Shown: one piece after another, positions 1 to 9,056 of the stretch | Position numbering within the stretch: position 1 is the stretch's first letter | Layout: the number at the start of each line of letters is the position of its first letter | Assembly (NCBI GenBank): GCA_021813325.1 | Contig: JAKALA010000009.1 | Span: 18,334 to 82,333 of the forward strand | Direction: 5' to 3' | Length of the DNA: 64,000 nucleotides | Source of the DNA: a bacterium | Lineage (GTDB): Bacteria > Verrucomicrobiota > Verrucomicrobiia > Limisphaerales > UBA11358 | Notes under the pieces: generated by a model | The model's database searches: none | What the model was told of the DNA's origin: nothing | What the model saw: only the letters and a program-made list of their open reading frames with translations | Program-made: the position numbers and the translations under genes

Positions 1-1623
1 TCGCGAACCGGTGTCGTAGGACGAAAACAGGTTTTGCCCAAAATCCAGGTTGATGCGCAGGCTGAAAAATGCCGTCCACGTGTCATGACTGGCGTCGCCG
101 GAGTTGTTGTTGAGGGTCACATCCGCGTAAATGCGGCCCCAGTGGTAGCCGCTGATCAAGCTCCAGGTGGCCAGTTGGGTGGCGTTGCCACGGCGGGAGT
201 TGGAGTAGCTGATGCCGGCAAACCAGCGTTCGCCAAGGCTCTGGGAGTATTGCACCTGACTGGTCCAAAGCGTGCCGTGGTCCGCCGGTGTGACAAAGGG
301 CGTGGGCGCCGTGTAGTCCGAGCTTTGATATTGCGAGGACAACGTGAATTGACCGTCGGAAAGCCAGCTCTCGTGCGGCAGGTAATAATGATACTGAACT
401 TGATGGGCGGAGCCGCCGCCAATGGTCCGGTCATGGGAAACCACGGAATTAAAATCAAACGTTCCCACCGTCGTGCTAAAAACGATTTCAGGCCCGCCCA
501 TTTGCGTGTCCGAAGTGGCCTGGCCACTCAAGCCGGCGGTGATCCGATCGGTGAGGCCGAGCCGGTGATAGGCACTCACAGCGGGTTTTGAATCGTATTC
601 GTAATAGGGATTTTGAGAATCGGTCCGGCTGGGAAATCCGACGGCGTAGTTGAAAGCGGACTCCCCGGCCTTGAGCAATCCGGGATCATAAAACAATCGG
701 GCATTGATGTATTGCACCCGGCCCACGGGATCGGTGATGCGGAGCACGACATTGTTGGCGCCGCCGGTCAGCGGGAAATTGCTGATCTGATGCGGCCCGG
801 CGCTCAATTGCAGGCTCTGCGTGACGTGCCCGTTGACGATGACATCCACTTTGGAGTCGGATTGGAGAAAGAAAGCGGATTGCCCGAGCGGACTGGTGAC
901 GCGATAGGGTTGCAGGCTGTCCTGACGGTTGAGGGAAAAGCCAAGCAGGGGCAGGAAATTTTGAAAACCGGTGACGGGATAATTCAAATCTCCAACGGTG
1001 GCCCGGACACGTTGTTCGGGAAAATCATAGATCAAGCTGGTGTCCCGCTTTTGCCAGCGCTGATCAGGCGACGGGTTGAGATCAATTTCATTGTTCAGCA
1101 CCAGTCGGTGATAATTGAAGACATTTTGAACGGCGACCTGCGGATCACTGAAGCCCGTTTTGGCGTTGGCGCCCGTTTCCACGTAGTTCACGCCGCCGAG
1201 CAGATTCATGTAAGCCGAAAAGTCCGCTGGTTCGTAGGTGTTCACGGCGCGGACGTTGGAGGAGCCAAGCAGGTTGATGTTCTGAACTTGGCGCATTTCC
1301 GGCGGGACGTTCAAAGTTACTTGCAGGTTTTGAAAATCAAACTTTGTTTTGACACCCGCAGCTTCGAGCGTGTCCACCGTGACATACGTGGTTTTATTTG
1401 TCGCAAGTTTCTGGAAATTTTCCGGGGCCAGCAAATTTTTCAACTGGCTGCGAATCGGGGAGATGTCCAACGCCCTGAGCTGGTTTCCTTCCATCTGGCA
1501 ATTGAGGTCGCCAACCGTTTGCTGGTTCAGCGTCGAAGCCAAGGGCACGACCTGATCAGCCGCCCGGACCCAGGTGGCGGCAAGCATGAGGCTGGAGACA
1601 ATGACCCTGATGATTTTACTCAT
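1..1623 (-). CDS. Fimbrial outer-membrane usher protein (PapC/FimD-like), C-terminus cut by window edge
   Basis: Own minus-strand translation (absent from ORF track because it runs off the edge): MSKIIRVIVSSLMLAATWVRA...; contains usher-like beta-barrel text (RVTSPLGQSAFFLQSDSKVDVIVNGHVTQSLQLSAGPHQISNFPLTGGANNVVLRITDPVGRVQ). Start overlaps the chaperone stop (ATGAGTAA). Confidence 0.8.
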   Translation of the reverse strand, partial: MSKIIRVIVSSLMLAATWVRAADQVVPLASTLNQQTVGDLNCQMEGNQLRALDISPIRSQLKNLLAPENFQKLATNKTTYVTVDTLEAAGVKTKFDFQNLQVTLNVPPEMRQVQNINLLGSSNVRAVNTYEPADFSAYMNLLGGVNYVETGANAKTGFSDPQVAVQNVFNYHRLVLNNEIDLNPSPDQRWQKRDTSLIYDFPEQRVRATVGDLNYPVTGFQNFLPLLGFSLNRQDSLQPYRVTSPLGQSAFFLQSDSKVDVIVNGHVTQSLQLSAGPHQISNFPLTGGANNVVLRITDPVGRVQYINARLFYDPGLLKAGESAFNYAVGFPSRTDSQNPYYEYDSKPAVSAYHRLGLTDRITAGLSGQATSDTQMGGPEIVFSTTVGTFDFNSVVSHDRTIGGGSAHQVQYHYYLPHESWLSDGQFTLSSQYQSSDYTAPTPFVTPADHGTLWTSQVQYSQSLGERWFAGISYSNSRRGNATQLATWSLISGYHWGRIYADVTLNNNSGDASHDTWTAFFSLRINLDFGQNLFSSYDTGSR

Positions 1624-2362
1624 CCACTTGAATTTCCGCGTGGTAATCCTCTGCCGATAGATCGGCAGGCAATGTTACCGGGAAACGCCGCCGGTGATTG
1701 GCCAGAATGTTCTGGCCTTCAATCTTGTCGAGTTGACTGGATTTTAGGACGGTTTTTTGGCCGTTGGCGTCCGTGACCGTGAGCACGCAGTTTTCAAGCC
1801 CTTGATGAGCATTGCCGGCGTTGTTGAGCGTCAGTTCGTAAAGGTTGTTGGTGGCTGAATTGTCCGGTGATTTGGTCAAGGCCACGGTTTCCAGCTTGGG
1901 TTTGGCATTCTTGGGGCGGATGTAAACGGTGCCCAAATAGCGGACCAACAGCTTGATTTGGGATTCTTTGGTTTGCGGTTCGAAGTTGACCGGTAACTGC
2001 TCGGCCACAATGCGAAACGCCAGTTCGTTGGTCGGATTCTGCGGGCCTTTCCAGGCAACCCGGATGTTTTGCCGCTGACCGGGGCCGACAACACCCTGCG
2101 GGGGAAAGACGGTGAACAAATCCCCGGCCGGTTTTTGCGTTTCTTCGCCTTGCTCGTTCATATCGCGCGTGACCATGCTGATCTGAAAGGCAATGCGATT
2201 GGAACTTTCGTTTTCCACGCGGAAGGTGGTGCCGACACCATAACCTTTGGGAGCCAGCGTTGCGGAAATGGGAATCAACGTGAACGCCTGTCCCAGCAGG
2301 CTGCTGGACAAGACGGCCAAAAGCGCCAACAGCCGGTTGAATTTCGTGAATCGCATGGCCAA
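1616..2362 (-). CDS. Periplasmic fimbrial chaperone (PapD-like)
   Basis: 248 aa, signal peptide, PapD-like text (FRVENESSNRIAFQISMVTRDM..., VFPPQGVVGPGQRQNIRVAWKG), adjacent to the usher. Confidence 0.8.
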   Translation of the reverse strand: MAMRFTKFNRLLALLAVLSSSLLGQAFTLIPISATLAPKGYGVGTTFRVENESSNRIAFQISMVTRDMNEQGEETQKPAGDLFTVFPPQGVVGPGQRQNIRVAWKGPQNPTNELAFRIVAEQLPVNFEPQTKESQIKLLVRYLGTVYIRPKNAKPKLETVALTKSPDNSATNNLYELTLNNAGNAHQGLENCVLTVTDANGQKTVLKSSQLDKIEGQNILANHRRRFPVTLPADLSAEDYHAEIQVDE

Positions 2363-2390
2363 ATATCGAAATTACCGCTGGATGTGTCTA

Positions 2391-2417
2391 TAAAAAAGCC
2401 GCCCGAATTGGGCGGCT
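2391..2417 (-). terminator. Intrinsic terminator/attenuator between pilin and chaperone genes
   Basis: Minus strand AGCCGCCCAATTCGGGCGGCTTTTTT: GC-rich hairpin followed by a T run. Confidence 0.75.
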
Positions 2418-2440
2418 GGCGAAATTTAGAAACCCGAATA

Positions 2441-2929
2441 TTAGTTGGGCGCGATGGTCAGTGTCAGCGTATCGCTATAAGTATCGGCCGCATACCAACC
2501 GCCACTAAATGTGATTGCGACATTTTTATCGATGCCGGTTTTATCGGTTCTGCCAGTTGCCGTGGTGACAGTGGCTGAACCACTGGACAGTGCGACTAGC
2601 GTTCCCCCGTATGTAATGGAGTAATTGACTGTGTCAGAATTGCCAGTAAGCGCACCTTTCAAGAAAGCTTGCGTGCCGGTGCCGGCGTTGGCGCTCTTTA
2701 ACGTAACTGAATACCCCAGTTTGTCATTGGACGTTTCGGTGGCAATGCCCACAACTTTGAGCGTTTCCCCGTTCACCAGATCCAACGCATTATAACCGCT
2801 TTGAGCGGCAACCATAATCGTGTTGATCGGAACGACTTTCCCGCTGATGGTTAGGGTTGCCGATGATTGAGCGTAGCTTGCTGTGGCTAGTAACAAGGTT
2901 GCGCAAATTGCTGCCAGAGTTTTTTTCAT
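2441..2929 (-). CDS. Secreted fimbrial subunit-like protein
   Basis: 162 aa, clear signal peptide (MKKTLAAICATLLLATASYAQ), beta-rich Ser/Thr/Gly body, first gene of the chaperone-usher locus. Confidence 0.65.
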   Translation of the reverse strand: MKKTLAAICATLLLATASYAQSSATLTISGKVVPINTIMVAAQSGYNALDLVNGETLKVVGIATETSNDKLGYSVTLKSANAGTGTQAFLKGALTGNSDTVNYSITYGGTLVALSSGSATVTTATGRTDKTGIDKNVAITFSGGWYAADTYSDTLTLTIAPN

Positions 2930-3324
2930 ATGCTGATTGGGATGACTTTATTTTTATGATTACATTTTCCGGCCGCTTATTAATTTGCGGCCCAAAGAAC
3001 ATGTTTGTGTTCGGAAATTCATTTAGCACCCGCGATGCCGGGTGTTTGGCAACTGCTTGTTTTTAAAGTATTTCCAACAACCGATGGTGGCTTCCGTGTG
3101 GCTTTACCGCTAGGAATGGTGTTTTTTTAATTAAAGAAAAATCTTTCATCAGCCGATAAATGAAGTTTAAGCATTCTGAGTGTCGTAAAACGGTGCAAAC
3201 AAATTTGAAAAATGTCCTAAAGTGCAAGTGGCTTTTCGCCGATGAAGTGTGTCATCGTTTGGATGGGCAAGTTCGCGGCGATGAAGGCTAAAGCGACCCG
3301 TTTGAACTGCCGATAACCGTCAAA

Positions 3325-3831
3325 ATGACACAGCGCTCCTTTGGGTTTGAGAGCCAGAAACGTTCGAGACGAAATTCCGGCTCGCAATCATTGTATATCG
3401 GCATGCCGCGCGGCGTTTCCGGGGGAATCTTTTTCTTGGTGTTGATCCTGTTGGTGATTTGGTCTCCAGCCCAAAGTCAAAACAAGGCGGATTTGACTAT
3501 TCAAGGCACCATGCCCGCCGTCCAACGGGTGAACATTGCTTCGGTTCGTGCTGTGGAAAACACCAATCTGATCGAGGTCACGTTGCAGGGCGAAAGCAAT
3601 ATCGGTGAAAGCTATCTGGTGACCTTGCAATCGGCAATATTGACTGCCAGCCCAAATTCAGCGCCGGGAAAAATTTCCCTTTTACAAAAGACCAAGCCGT
3701 TAAGTCTGGTTGCAGGCCAAGGTGTGTTTCACTCAAAACTCACTGCTGAGATGGCTGGCCACCTTTTTCGGCAAATTCCCGAAGCCGATATGCACAGCAA
3801 CACACTCATTTTGACCATTACTGGTCAGTGA
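3325..3831 (+). CDS. Secreted protein, distant paralogue of the fimbrial subunit
   Basis: 168 aa; hydrophobic export segment (GGIFFLVLILLVIWSPAQSQ); ADLTIQGTMPAVQRVNI and TLILTITGQ resemble ATLTISGKVVPINTIMV and TLTLTIAPN of the pilin. Start may be 3403. Confidence 0.55.
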   Translation: MTQRSFGFESQKRSRRNSGSQSLYIGMPRGVSGGIFFLVLILLVIWSPAQSQNKADLTIQGTMPAVQRVNIASVRAVENTNLIEVTLQGESNIGESYLVTLQSAILTASPNSAPGKISLLQKTKPLSLVAGQGVFHSKLTAEMAGHLFRQIPEADMHSNTLILTITGQ

Positions 3832-3873
3832 TGGGTTCAATTGGCGACGCCTGTCCCGCGCCGGGTGGCGGTG

Positions 3874-5904
3874 TTATCGAGTCACATAAAAGCCACGGAC
3901 GGTGGCTTTCAACTGCGGCGTAAGCGGGGGCAGCTTGGTGGAGTCCTGAAAATTCGGATCGAAACCCCATTGCCGGGAAGGCGCGTTGTAATAATTACCG
4001 GTCGTTTTCCATGGACTGGTGGCGTATTGGCTCGGGAACATGACCACAATGGAGCCATTATAAGTGACCGTGTAACCCGACCAGTTTTCCAGCAGCCGCA
4101 GAAAGTTTTCCACGCCGCCGCTGTAATGAGAGCCATCGGAGGGCACAATGCCTTCCAAGGTGGCTGCGTTAAGGCAGATATTCGCCGGAGTGCGGCTGCT
4201 TAAACTGGTGCTGGCGTTATAATTGTCTTTCCAATTGGCGGAGAGAAGGCTGATGGCGTCACCTAACAAGGCCGCCGGCCGGGTATAAGTGGTATCCCCC
4301 AGCGCTTTTGAATAATGCGATCCATCCGTGGTGGTGTTGTAATCGCCTTTGACGTAAATGGGCAGGGCCGTGGCCACCGTCAAACCTGATGAAGGTAATT
4401 GCTGGCCGTTGACCAGGCGGACGGCGGGCAAAGTCGAGCTATCCAAACTCACATCATTTTGCACGTAGATCGAATTGATCCCGTGGCCCTTGTAAGTGGA
4501 GCCGGAGGTGTTCATCTGGTCATATTGCAGGCCGCCAACGGTGGGGTCGGAATTGGCCAGCCAAGTATTCAAGTTTGCAACGTCCACTTGGACGGCTTGC
4601 ACCGTTTTGCTTTCGCGGTAATCGCGATAAGTAACATTCGTGACAAATGAATAGAAATAGTTGGTAACCGTGATATTGTAAGTCGTTACGTTGGTAATGT
4701 TCACCTCATTTATTTCCGGCGTGTAAGCGGTGTTGGTGATGACGGTGATGCTTTGAATCTTCCCCTTATTTTTGCCACTGATGTAGTAAACGATGTTGGT
4801 GGTATAGCTGTAAGAAGGAATCATATTCGTCACATAACCGCTGGTCACCGAATACGAATTGGTGGGGACGGTTTGAACGGAACTGACATCAGGCGACACC
4901 CGCACCAAAGGCGACGCATTGTTTTGATTTTGATAATAGACCGTCATGACATTCGTGGAACTGTAACTGTTAATCCCGCTCGGCGAATTGGAGACGATGA
5001 GATCCGCCTCATTATAAAGATAGACCTGGCCGTTGGTGGAGTAAGCGGAGGCTTGGGGCGCCGCCAGACCATTGGGCGGCAGCCGCAGAATACTGGTGAC
5101 ATGGGCGGGATTGTTGTCGGAATCGGTGCCAATGGGCAACACCAGCGTGTCCGAATTGGAAATCGGACTGTTGGTGTCGCTATAAACCCCGTTGCCGCTG
5201 CGGTGGCCAAAGTTCTGCGGATCCAACGGACTGGGCGTATTGGTGACAAAGCCGCTGGCATCGACACTGGTGGTGAAGATCAACGGTGAACTCGAACTGC
5301 TGCCGGTGGCCCAGATATTATAGTTGGAGTGAACCCGGCCATTGACCCGCATCGAAGCGCCGGGATTGATTTCCATGTCCTGATTGTAAAAAATGGCGAA
5401 TTGAAACAAGGGAATGTTGCCAAACCACACGCTTTGAGAAACCGTGCTGGAAACCGCGTAGCGCGTGTTGCTGGTGGTCGCCGTTGAAGCCACGGTGCAA
5501 TCCTGACCGTAGCCATACAAGCCTTTGAATTGCGAGGGCAATTGCGTCCAATAACCGCCGCCGATGGCCACGGAAGTTTGTTGCGCCACGCCGTTGGTGC
5601 TTTTGAAGATAAATTGGATGGGCCAAGCGCTTGTATCGGGCACCAGAGCGCTATAATCACTGGCGCTTTTGAGCGTGCTATATGTGAAATCACGCATCAT
5701 CCGGGTGATCACACCTTCCGTGGCGGATTCCGCGGCGGCCTGGGCGGAGACGTAGAGATTGTTTCGTTCGGAGACGATGTTGCTGGAAGCAACCCAGTGC
5801 ATGATGCTGCTTAACGCCGCCAACGCAATGACCACGAAAGTCAACGTCAGAGCCAGGGCGTAGCCCGCCCGGGCTTTCAATTTTGGAACCAGAACGATTT
5901 TCAT
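3874..5904 (-). CDS. Large PilX/GspK-like pilus assembly membrane protein
   Basis: N-terminal TM segment (ARAGYALALTLTFVVIALAALSSIMHWV) and AAESATEGVITRM, downstream of two prepilin-like genes; ORF track start 5937 trimmed to MKIVLVPKL. Confidence 0.55.
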   Translation of the reverse strand: MKIVLVPKLKARAGYALALTLTFVVIALAALSSIMHWVASSNIVSERNNLYVSAQAAAESATEGVITRMMRDFTYSTLKSASDYSALVPDTSAWPIQFIFKSTNGVAQQTSVAIGGGYWTQLPSQFKGLYGYGQDCTVASTATTSNTRYAVSSTVSQSVWFGNIPLFQFAIFYNQDMEINPGASMRVNGRVHSNYNIWATGSSSSSPLIFTTSVDASGFVTNTPSPLDPQNFGHRSGNGVYSDTNSPISNSDTLVLPIGTDSDNNPAHVTSILRLPPNGLAAPQASAYSTNGQVYLYNEADLIVSNSPSGINSYSSTNVMTVYYQNQNNASPLVRVSPDVSSVQTVPTNSYSVTSGYVTNMIPSYSYTTNIVYYISGKNKGKIQSITVITNTAYTPEINEVNITNVTTYNITVTNYFYSFVTNVTYRDYRESKTVQAVQVDVANLNTWLANSDPTVGGLQYDQMNTSGSTYKGHGINSIYVQNDVSLDSSTLPAVRLVNGQQLPSSGLTVATALPIYVKGDYNTTTDGSHYSKALGDTTYTRPAALLGDAISLLSANWKDNYNASTSLSSRTPANICLNAATLEGIVPSDGSHYSGGVENFLRLLENWSGYTVTYNGSIVVMFPSQYATSPWKTTGNYYNAPSRQWGFDPNFQDSTKLPPLTPQLKATVRGFYVTR

Positions 5905-5914
5905 AACTACCTCA

Positions 5915-6553
5915 CTATTCTTTGGCGCGGCGGCCAATCCGGGTTTGCAGCCGGTAATGATTGAAGGCGTTCAGCGCATTGGTGCTCACCACGCCAATGG
6001 GATATTCCCATTGATAAAATTGCAGGGTGATGCGGATGACCGGATTGTTGTCATAATTAATCAGCGTCGTCCCCTGGTAATCTTCAGCCGTGAAGACGTA
6101 GTAATTCGTCACGTAATTCGCCAGCATGGTTTCCACATTGTTGGTCACGCTATAAAGCTTGTTCTCCGAGTCCGACGAGACCTGGTAATAAATGGTCGGG
6201 CTGAGGCCCGGCTCGTTGTTGGTGTCGGGGAAAAACAGTTCCAACGCGTTGCCGGTTTGTGGCTGGCCGTTGGCAATCCGTGAAAACTGGCCGCCGCTGT
6301 AATTGCCGACATACACGGTCTTGGCGCTGCGGATGTCTTCGCGCAACGCGTTCAGGGATTTCCGGGCGTCGGCGGTGGCGCTCAACTTGGTGGCCGCCAG
6401 CGTGTAATCCCGCAATCCAAAAATTTGCAAACCAATCAGGACACCGACAAAAATCCCCAGAAAAATGCCCGTGGCCATCATCATTTCCACCAGGGTAAAG
6501 CCGGCGGCGCGGCCGCCGCGACGGGAAACATTGGAGTTGGGCGCGGGCTTCAT
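5915..6553 (-). CDS. Prepilin-type N-terminal methylation domain protein (PilW/GspJ-like)
   Basis: RAAGFTLVEMMMATGIFLGIFVGVLIGLQIFGL prepilin motif. Confidence 0.75.
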   Translation of the reverse strand: MKPAPNSNVSRRGGRAAGFTLVEMMMATGIFLGIFVGVLIGLQIFGLRDYTLAATKLSATADARKSLNALREDIRSAKTVYVGNYSGGQFSRIANGQPQTGNALELFFPDTNNEPGLSPTIYYQVSSDSENKLYSVTNNVETMLANYVTNYYVFTAEDYQGTTLINYDNNPVIRITLQFYQWEYPIGVVSTNALNAFNHYRLQTRIGRRAKE

Positions 6554-7059
6554 TGGTCAGGAGCGCGTAAGAGCATGATGGTGTTGGTATAGACATTTCC
6601 GGTAAACGGAAACTTCCACACGGCGTCAGAACGAATCAACCGCAACGGCGGATTCGTCGAGAGATTGGTGATCCAGACGAAATTCGTCACCCACGAATCA
6701 AAATCAGAACTGGACGGATCGCCTTTCGACGGAATATCGAAATAATCCACATTGACGATGACCGGCTCGCCGTTCGTTCCCGGCGGTAATTCATCCATGG
6801 TGCCGGGACCGGTATTGGGCGGATAATCGCGCGGACGCCAATTCGCCGTGCGGGCGCGCTCCGCGCCTTGCGACGCGGAAGATTGGGCCGCCATGGACAT
6901 GGAACTCCATTCCGCCATGCGATTGGCCTGAACGTAGCCAAAAACGACGCCTGCCGTCGCAATGGACAGCACCAAAAACGAAATCAACACCTCCAGGAGC
7001 GTAAAACCTGGGCATCCTGTCTTTTTTTGTGACTGTATGGGGCGCACTATCATGGCCAT
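6550..7059 (-). CDS. Prepilin-type N-terminal methylation domain protein (PilV/GspI-like)
   Basis: CPGFTLLEVLISFLVLSIATAGVVFGYVQA prepilin motif; 4-nt overlap with the next gene. Confidence 0.75.
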   Translation of the reverse strand: MAMIVRPIQSQKKTGCPGFTLLEVLISFLVLSIATAGVVFGYVQANRMAEWSSMSMAAQSSASQGAERARTANWRPRDYPPNTGPGTMDELPPGTNGEPVIVNVDYFDIPSKGDPSSSDFDSWVTNFVWITNLSTNPPLRLIRSDAVWKFPFTGNVYTNTIMLLRAPDQ

Positions 7060-7339
7060 TTTCCAAAAAACACCATTTTCGATGTGTTTTCTTGGCAACT
7101 TGTTTTGAAATATGTGCTACGGGTTTAAAGTAGCAAGATTGATTCCAGCCTTGGCGTAAAATCTTGGTTGTAATTTGGCAGCGGCCGGACAAGCTTTTAA
7201 AAGTAATTGGTAATGTCTGCTTGGTGTTGTTTTTCGCCTGCCAGTTGGATGCTAATTCACGATTTAAAACATAAATGGGTGGTTTGGCAGTGGCGCCGGC
7301 TTGACTTGGTTTGGCGGGTCGGAAAAAATTGGCTGTTGT

Positions 7340-7759
7340 ATGTCGGAGAAGTCGAATTCCTCAAAACAGATCAGTCGCGCGGAATTGCGCGATTTGGATA
7401 CCAAGATCGAGTTTATGGAAGGACTCGTTCGGCGTGACCCGGATTACGTCGATGCGCTCCAACTTCTGGGCGATCACTACACCGCCCGCGGACGCTTTGC
7501 CGAGGGTTTGACGGTGGATGAACGGCTGGCCCGGTTGGACCCTGAAAATGCGCTGGTTTTCTACAACTTGGCGTGCAGCTATTCCCTGACCAATCAGTAT
7601 GACCGCGCGGCTTTCGCCCTGGACCGGGCCTTGGATTTGGGCTACCGCGACTTTAAATGGCTCGCCAGGGATCCGGATTTGAAGAAGCTGCGGGCGCAGC
7701 CGGTTTACCAGGAATTAAAGGCCAAAATTCGCGAATTAAAGTCCAAGGAACGCGATTGA
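7340..7759 (+). CDS. TPR-repeat protein
   Basis: TPR-like repeats (DALQLLGDHYTARGRFAEGLTVDERLARLDPENALVFYNLACSYSLTNQYDRAAFALDRAL). Confidence 0.65.
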   Translation: MSEKSNSSKQISRAELRDLDTKIEFMEGLVRRDPDYVDALQLLGDHYTARGRFAEGLTVDERLARLDPENALVFYNLACSYSLTNQYDRAAFALDRALDLGYRDFKWLARDPDLKKLRAQPVYQELKAKIRELKSKERD

Positions 7760-7895
7760 TTGCCGCCGGTTTTTTCAAAAATTTCCAGCAGGCGCGCTTT
7801 TCGCGGGTGGGTTTACACCCTTTCCCGGCCGGCATTTGAAATGGACTTTTAAATCCGCACCGGCACATTGGCGGCGGCAAAAATTGCATTGTTCA

Positions 7896-9029
7896 ATGAA
7901 CGTCACCATCGGCCACCGCGCGGAACACTTTCGCACCGTCACATTCAACGCCGGAACAAACTCGGTCCAACTGATCGAACAAAGGCTGTTGCCGCACGAA
8001 TTTCAAATCGTCGCCACGAAAGATTACCGGGCCACGGCTCGCGCCATTACCGAAATGGTGGTGCGGGGAGCGGGCGCCATCGGTGCCACCGCCGCTTACG
8101 GCCTGGCGCAAGGTGCCCGGGCGTTTCGCGGCACAAACCTCGACCGGTTCACGCGCCATCTCGATTCCGTTTTCAACACTCTGGCGTCGGCGCGTCCCAC
8201 GGCGGTTGATTTGGTGAATGCCATGCAAGACGTCCGCCGGCAAATGCTGACCGGCGTCACCGTAGCCGAACAACAGGCGTTGGCTTTGGCCGCCGCCGAA
8301 GACTTTGCCAACGAAGACGTGCGTCACTGCGAAGCCATTGGCCGGCACGGTGCCCGGCTCATTCGCACCGGTATGCGGGTGCTGACGCATTGCAATGCGG
8401 GCTGGCTGGCATTTGTGGATGTGGGCACCGCCACCGCGCCGATGTATGCGGCGCAGGCCCAAGGCAAAAAATTTCATGTCTTCTGCGACGAGACCCGTCC
8501 CCGGTCCCAGGGCGCCAGTTTGACAGCCTGGGAACTGGCCCAGCAGAAAATTCCGCACCACGTCATCGCCGACAACGCCGCCGGCCATCTGATGCAGCGC
8601 GGCGAAATTGACCTGGTGATCGTGGGCAGCGATCGCACGCTGGGGCGGACCGGCGAAGTGGCCAATAAAATCGGCACTTACACCAAGGCCGTTTTGGCCG
8701 CGCGCCACCGGATTCCATTTTATGTGGCCATTCCGCTTTCCACGATTGATTGGAATTTGAAACGTGGCTTTGACATTCCCATTGAAGAGCGGCATGAAGA
8801 CGAGGTTTTGGGCGCGTGGGGCGTAGCCGGGAAAAATCCTTTGCGAAAGTCGGCTGCAACCTCGGGGAAACGAACCTACGTGCGGGTGGCCAATCCAGAA
8901 AGCCACGCCCGCAATCCCGGATTTGATGTGACCCCGCCGGAACTGATCACCGGGATCATCACACCGGCGGGTGTTTTTAAACCCAACGCCCTCTGGAAAA
9001 ATCGGTTGAAACTGGGGTTTTCCGTCTGA
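7896..9029 (+). CDS. mtnA: S-methyl-5-thioribose-1-phosphate isomerase
   Basis: VVRGAGAIGATAAYGLA, CNAGWLAFVDVGTATAPMYAA, ETRPRSQGASLTAWEL, GSDRTLGRTGEVANKIGTYTKAV are MtnA motifs. Confidence 0.9.
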   Translation: MNVTIGHRAEHFRTVTFNAGTNSVQLIEQRLLPHEFQIVATKDYRATARAITEMVVRGAGAIGATAAYGLAQGARAFRGTNLDRFTRHLDSVFNTLASARPTAVDLVNAMQDVRRQMLTGVTVAEQQALALAAAEDFANEDVRHCEAIGRHGARLIRTGMRVLTHCNAGWLAFVDVGTATAPMYAAQAQGKKFHVFCDETRPRSQGASLTAWELAQQKIPHHVIADNAAGHLMQRGEIDLVIVGSDRTLGRTGEVANKIGTYTKAVLAARHRIPFYVAIPLSTIDWNLKRGFDIPIEERHEDEVLGAWGVAGKNPLRKSAATSGKRTYVRVANPESHARNPGFDVTPPELITGIITPAGVFKPNALWKNRLKLGFSV

Positions 9030-9030
9030 G

Positions 9031-9056
9031 CTGCGGGCCGGAATCGCCGGCCCCGC
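9031..9056. terminator. Putative hairpin terminator after mtnA
   Basis: gcgggccgg-aatcg-ccggccccgc inverted repeat with one bulge; no strong T run. Confidence 0.35.

Noticed and set aside
34-1776. Plus-strand ORFs 34-591 and 613-1776
   Set aside because: Antisense to the usher reading frame, low-complexity composition, no family-like motifs; shadow ORFs.
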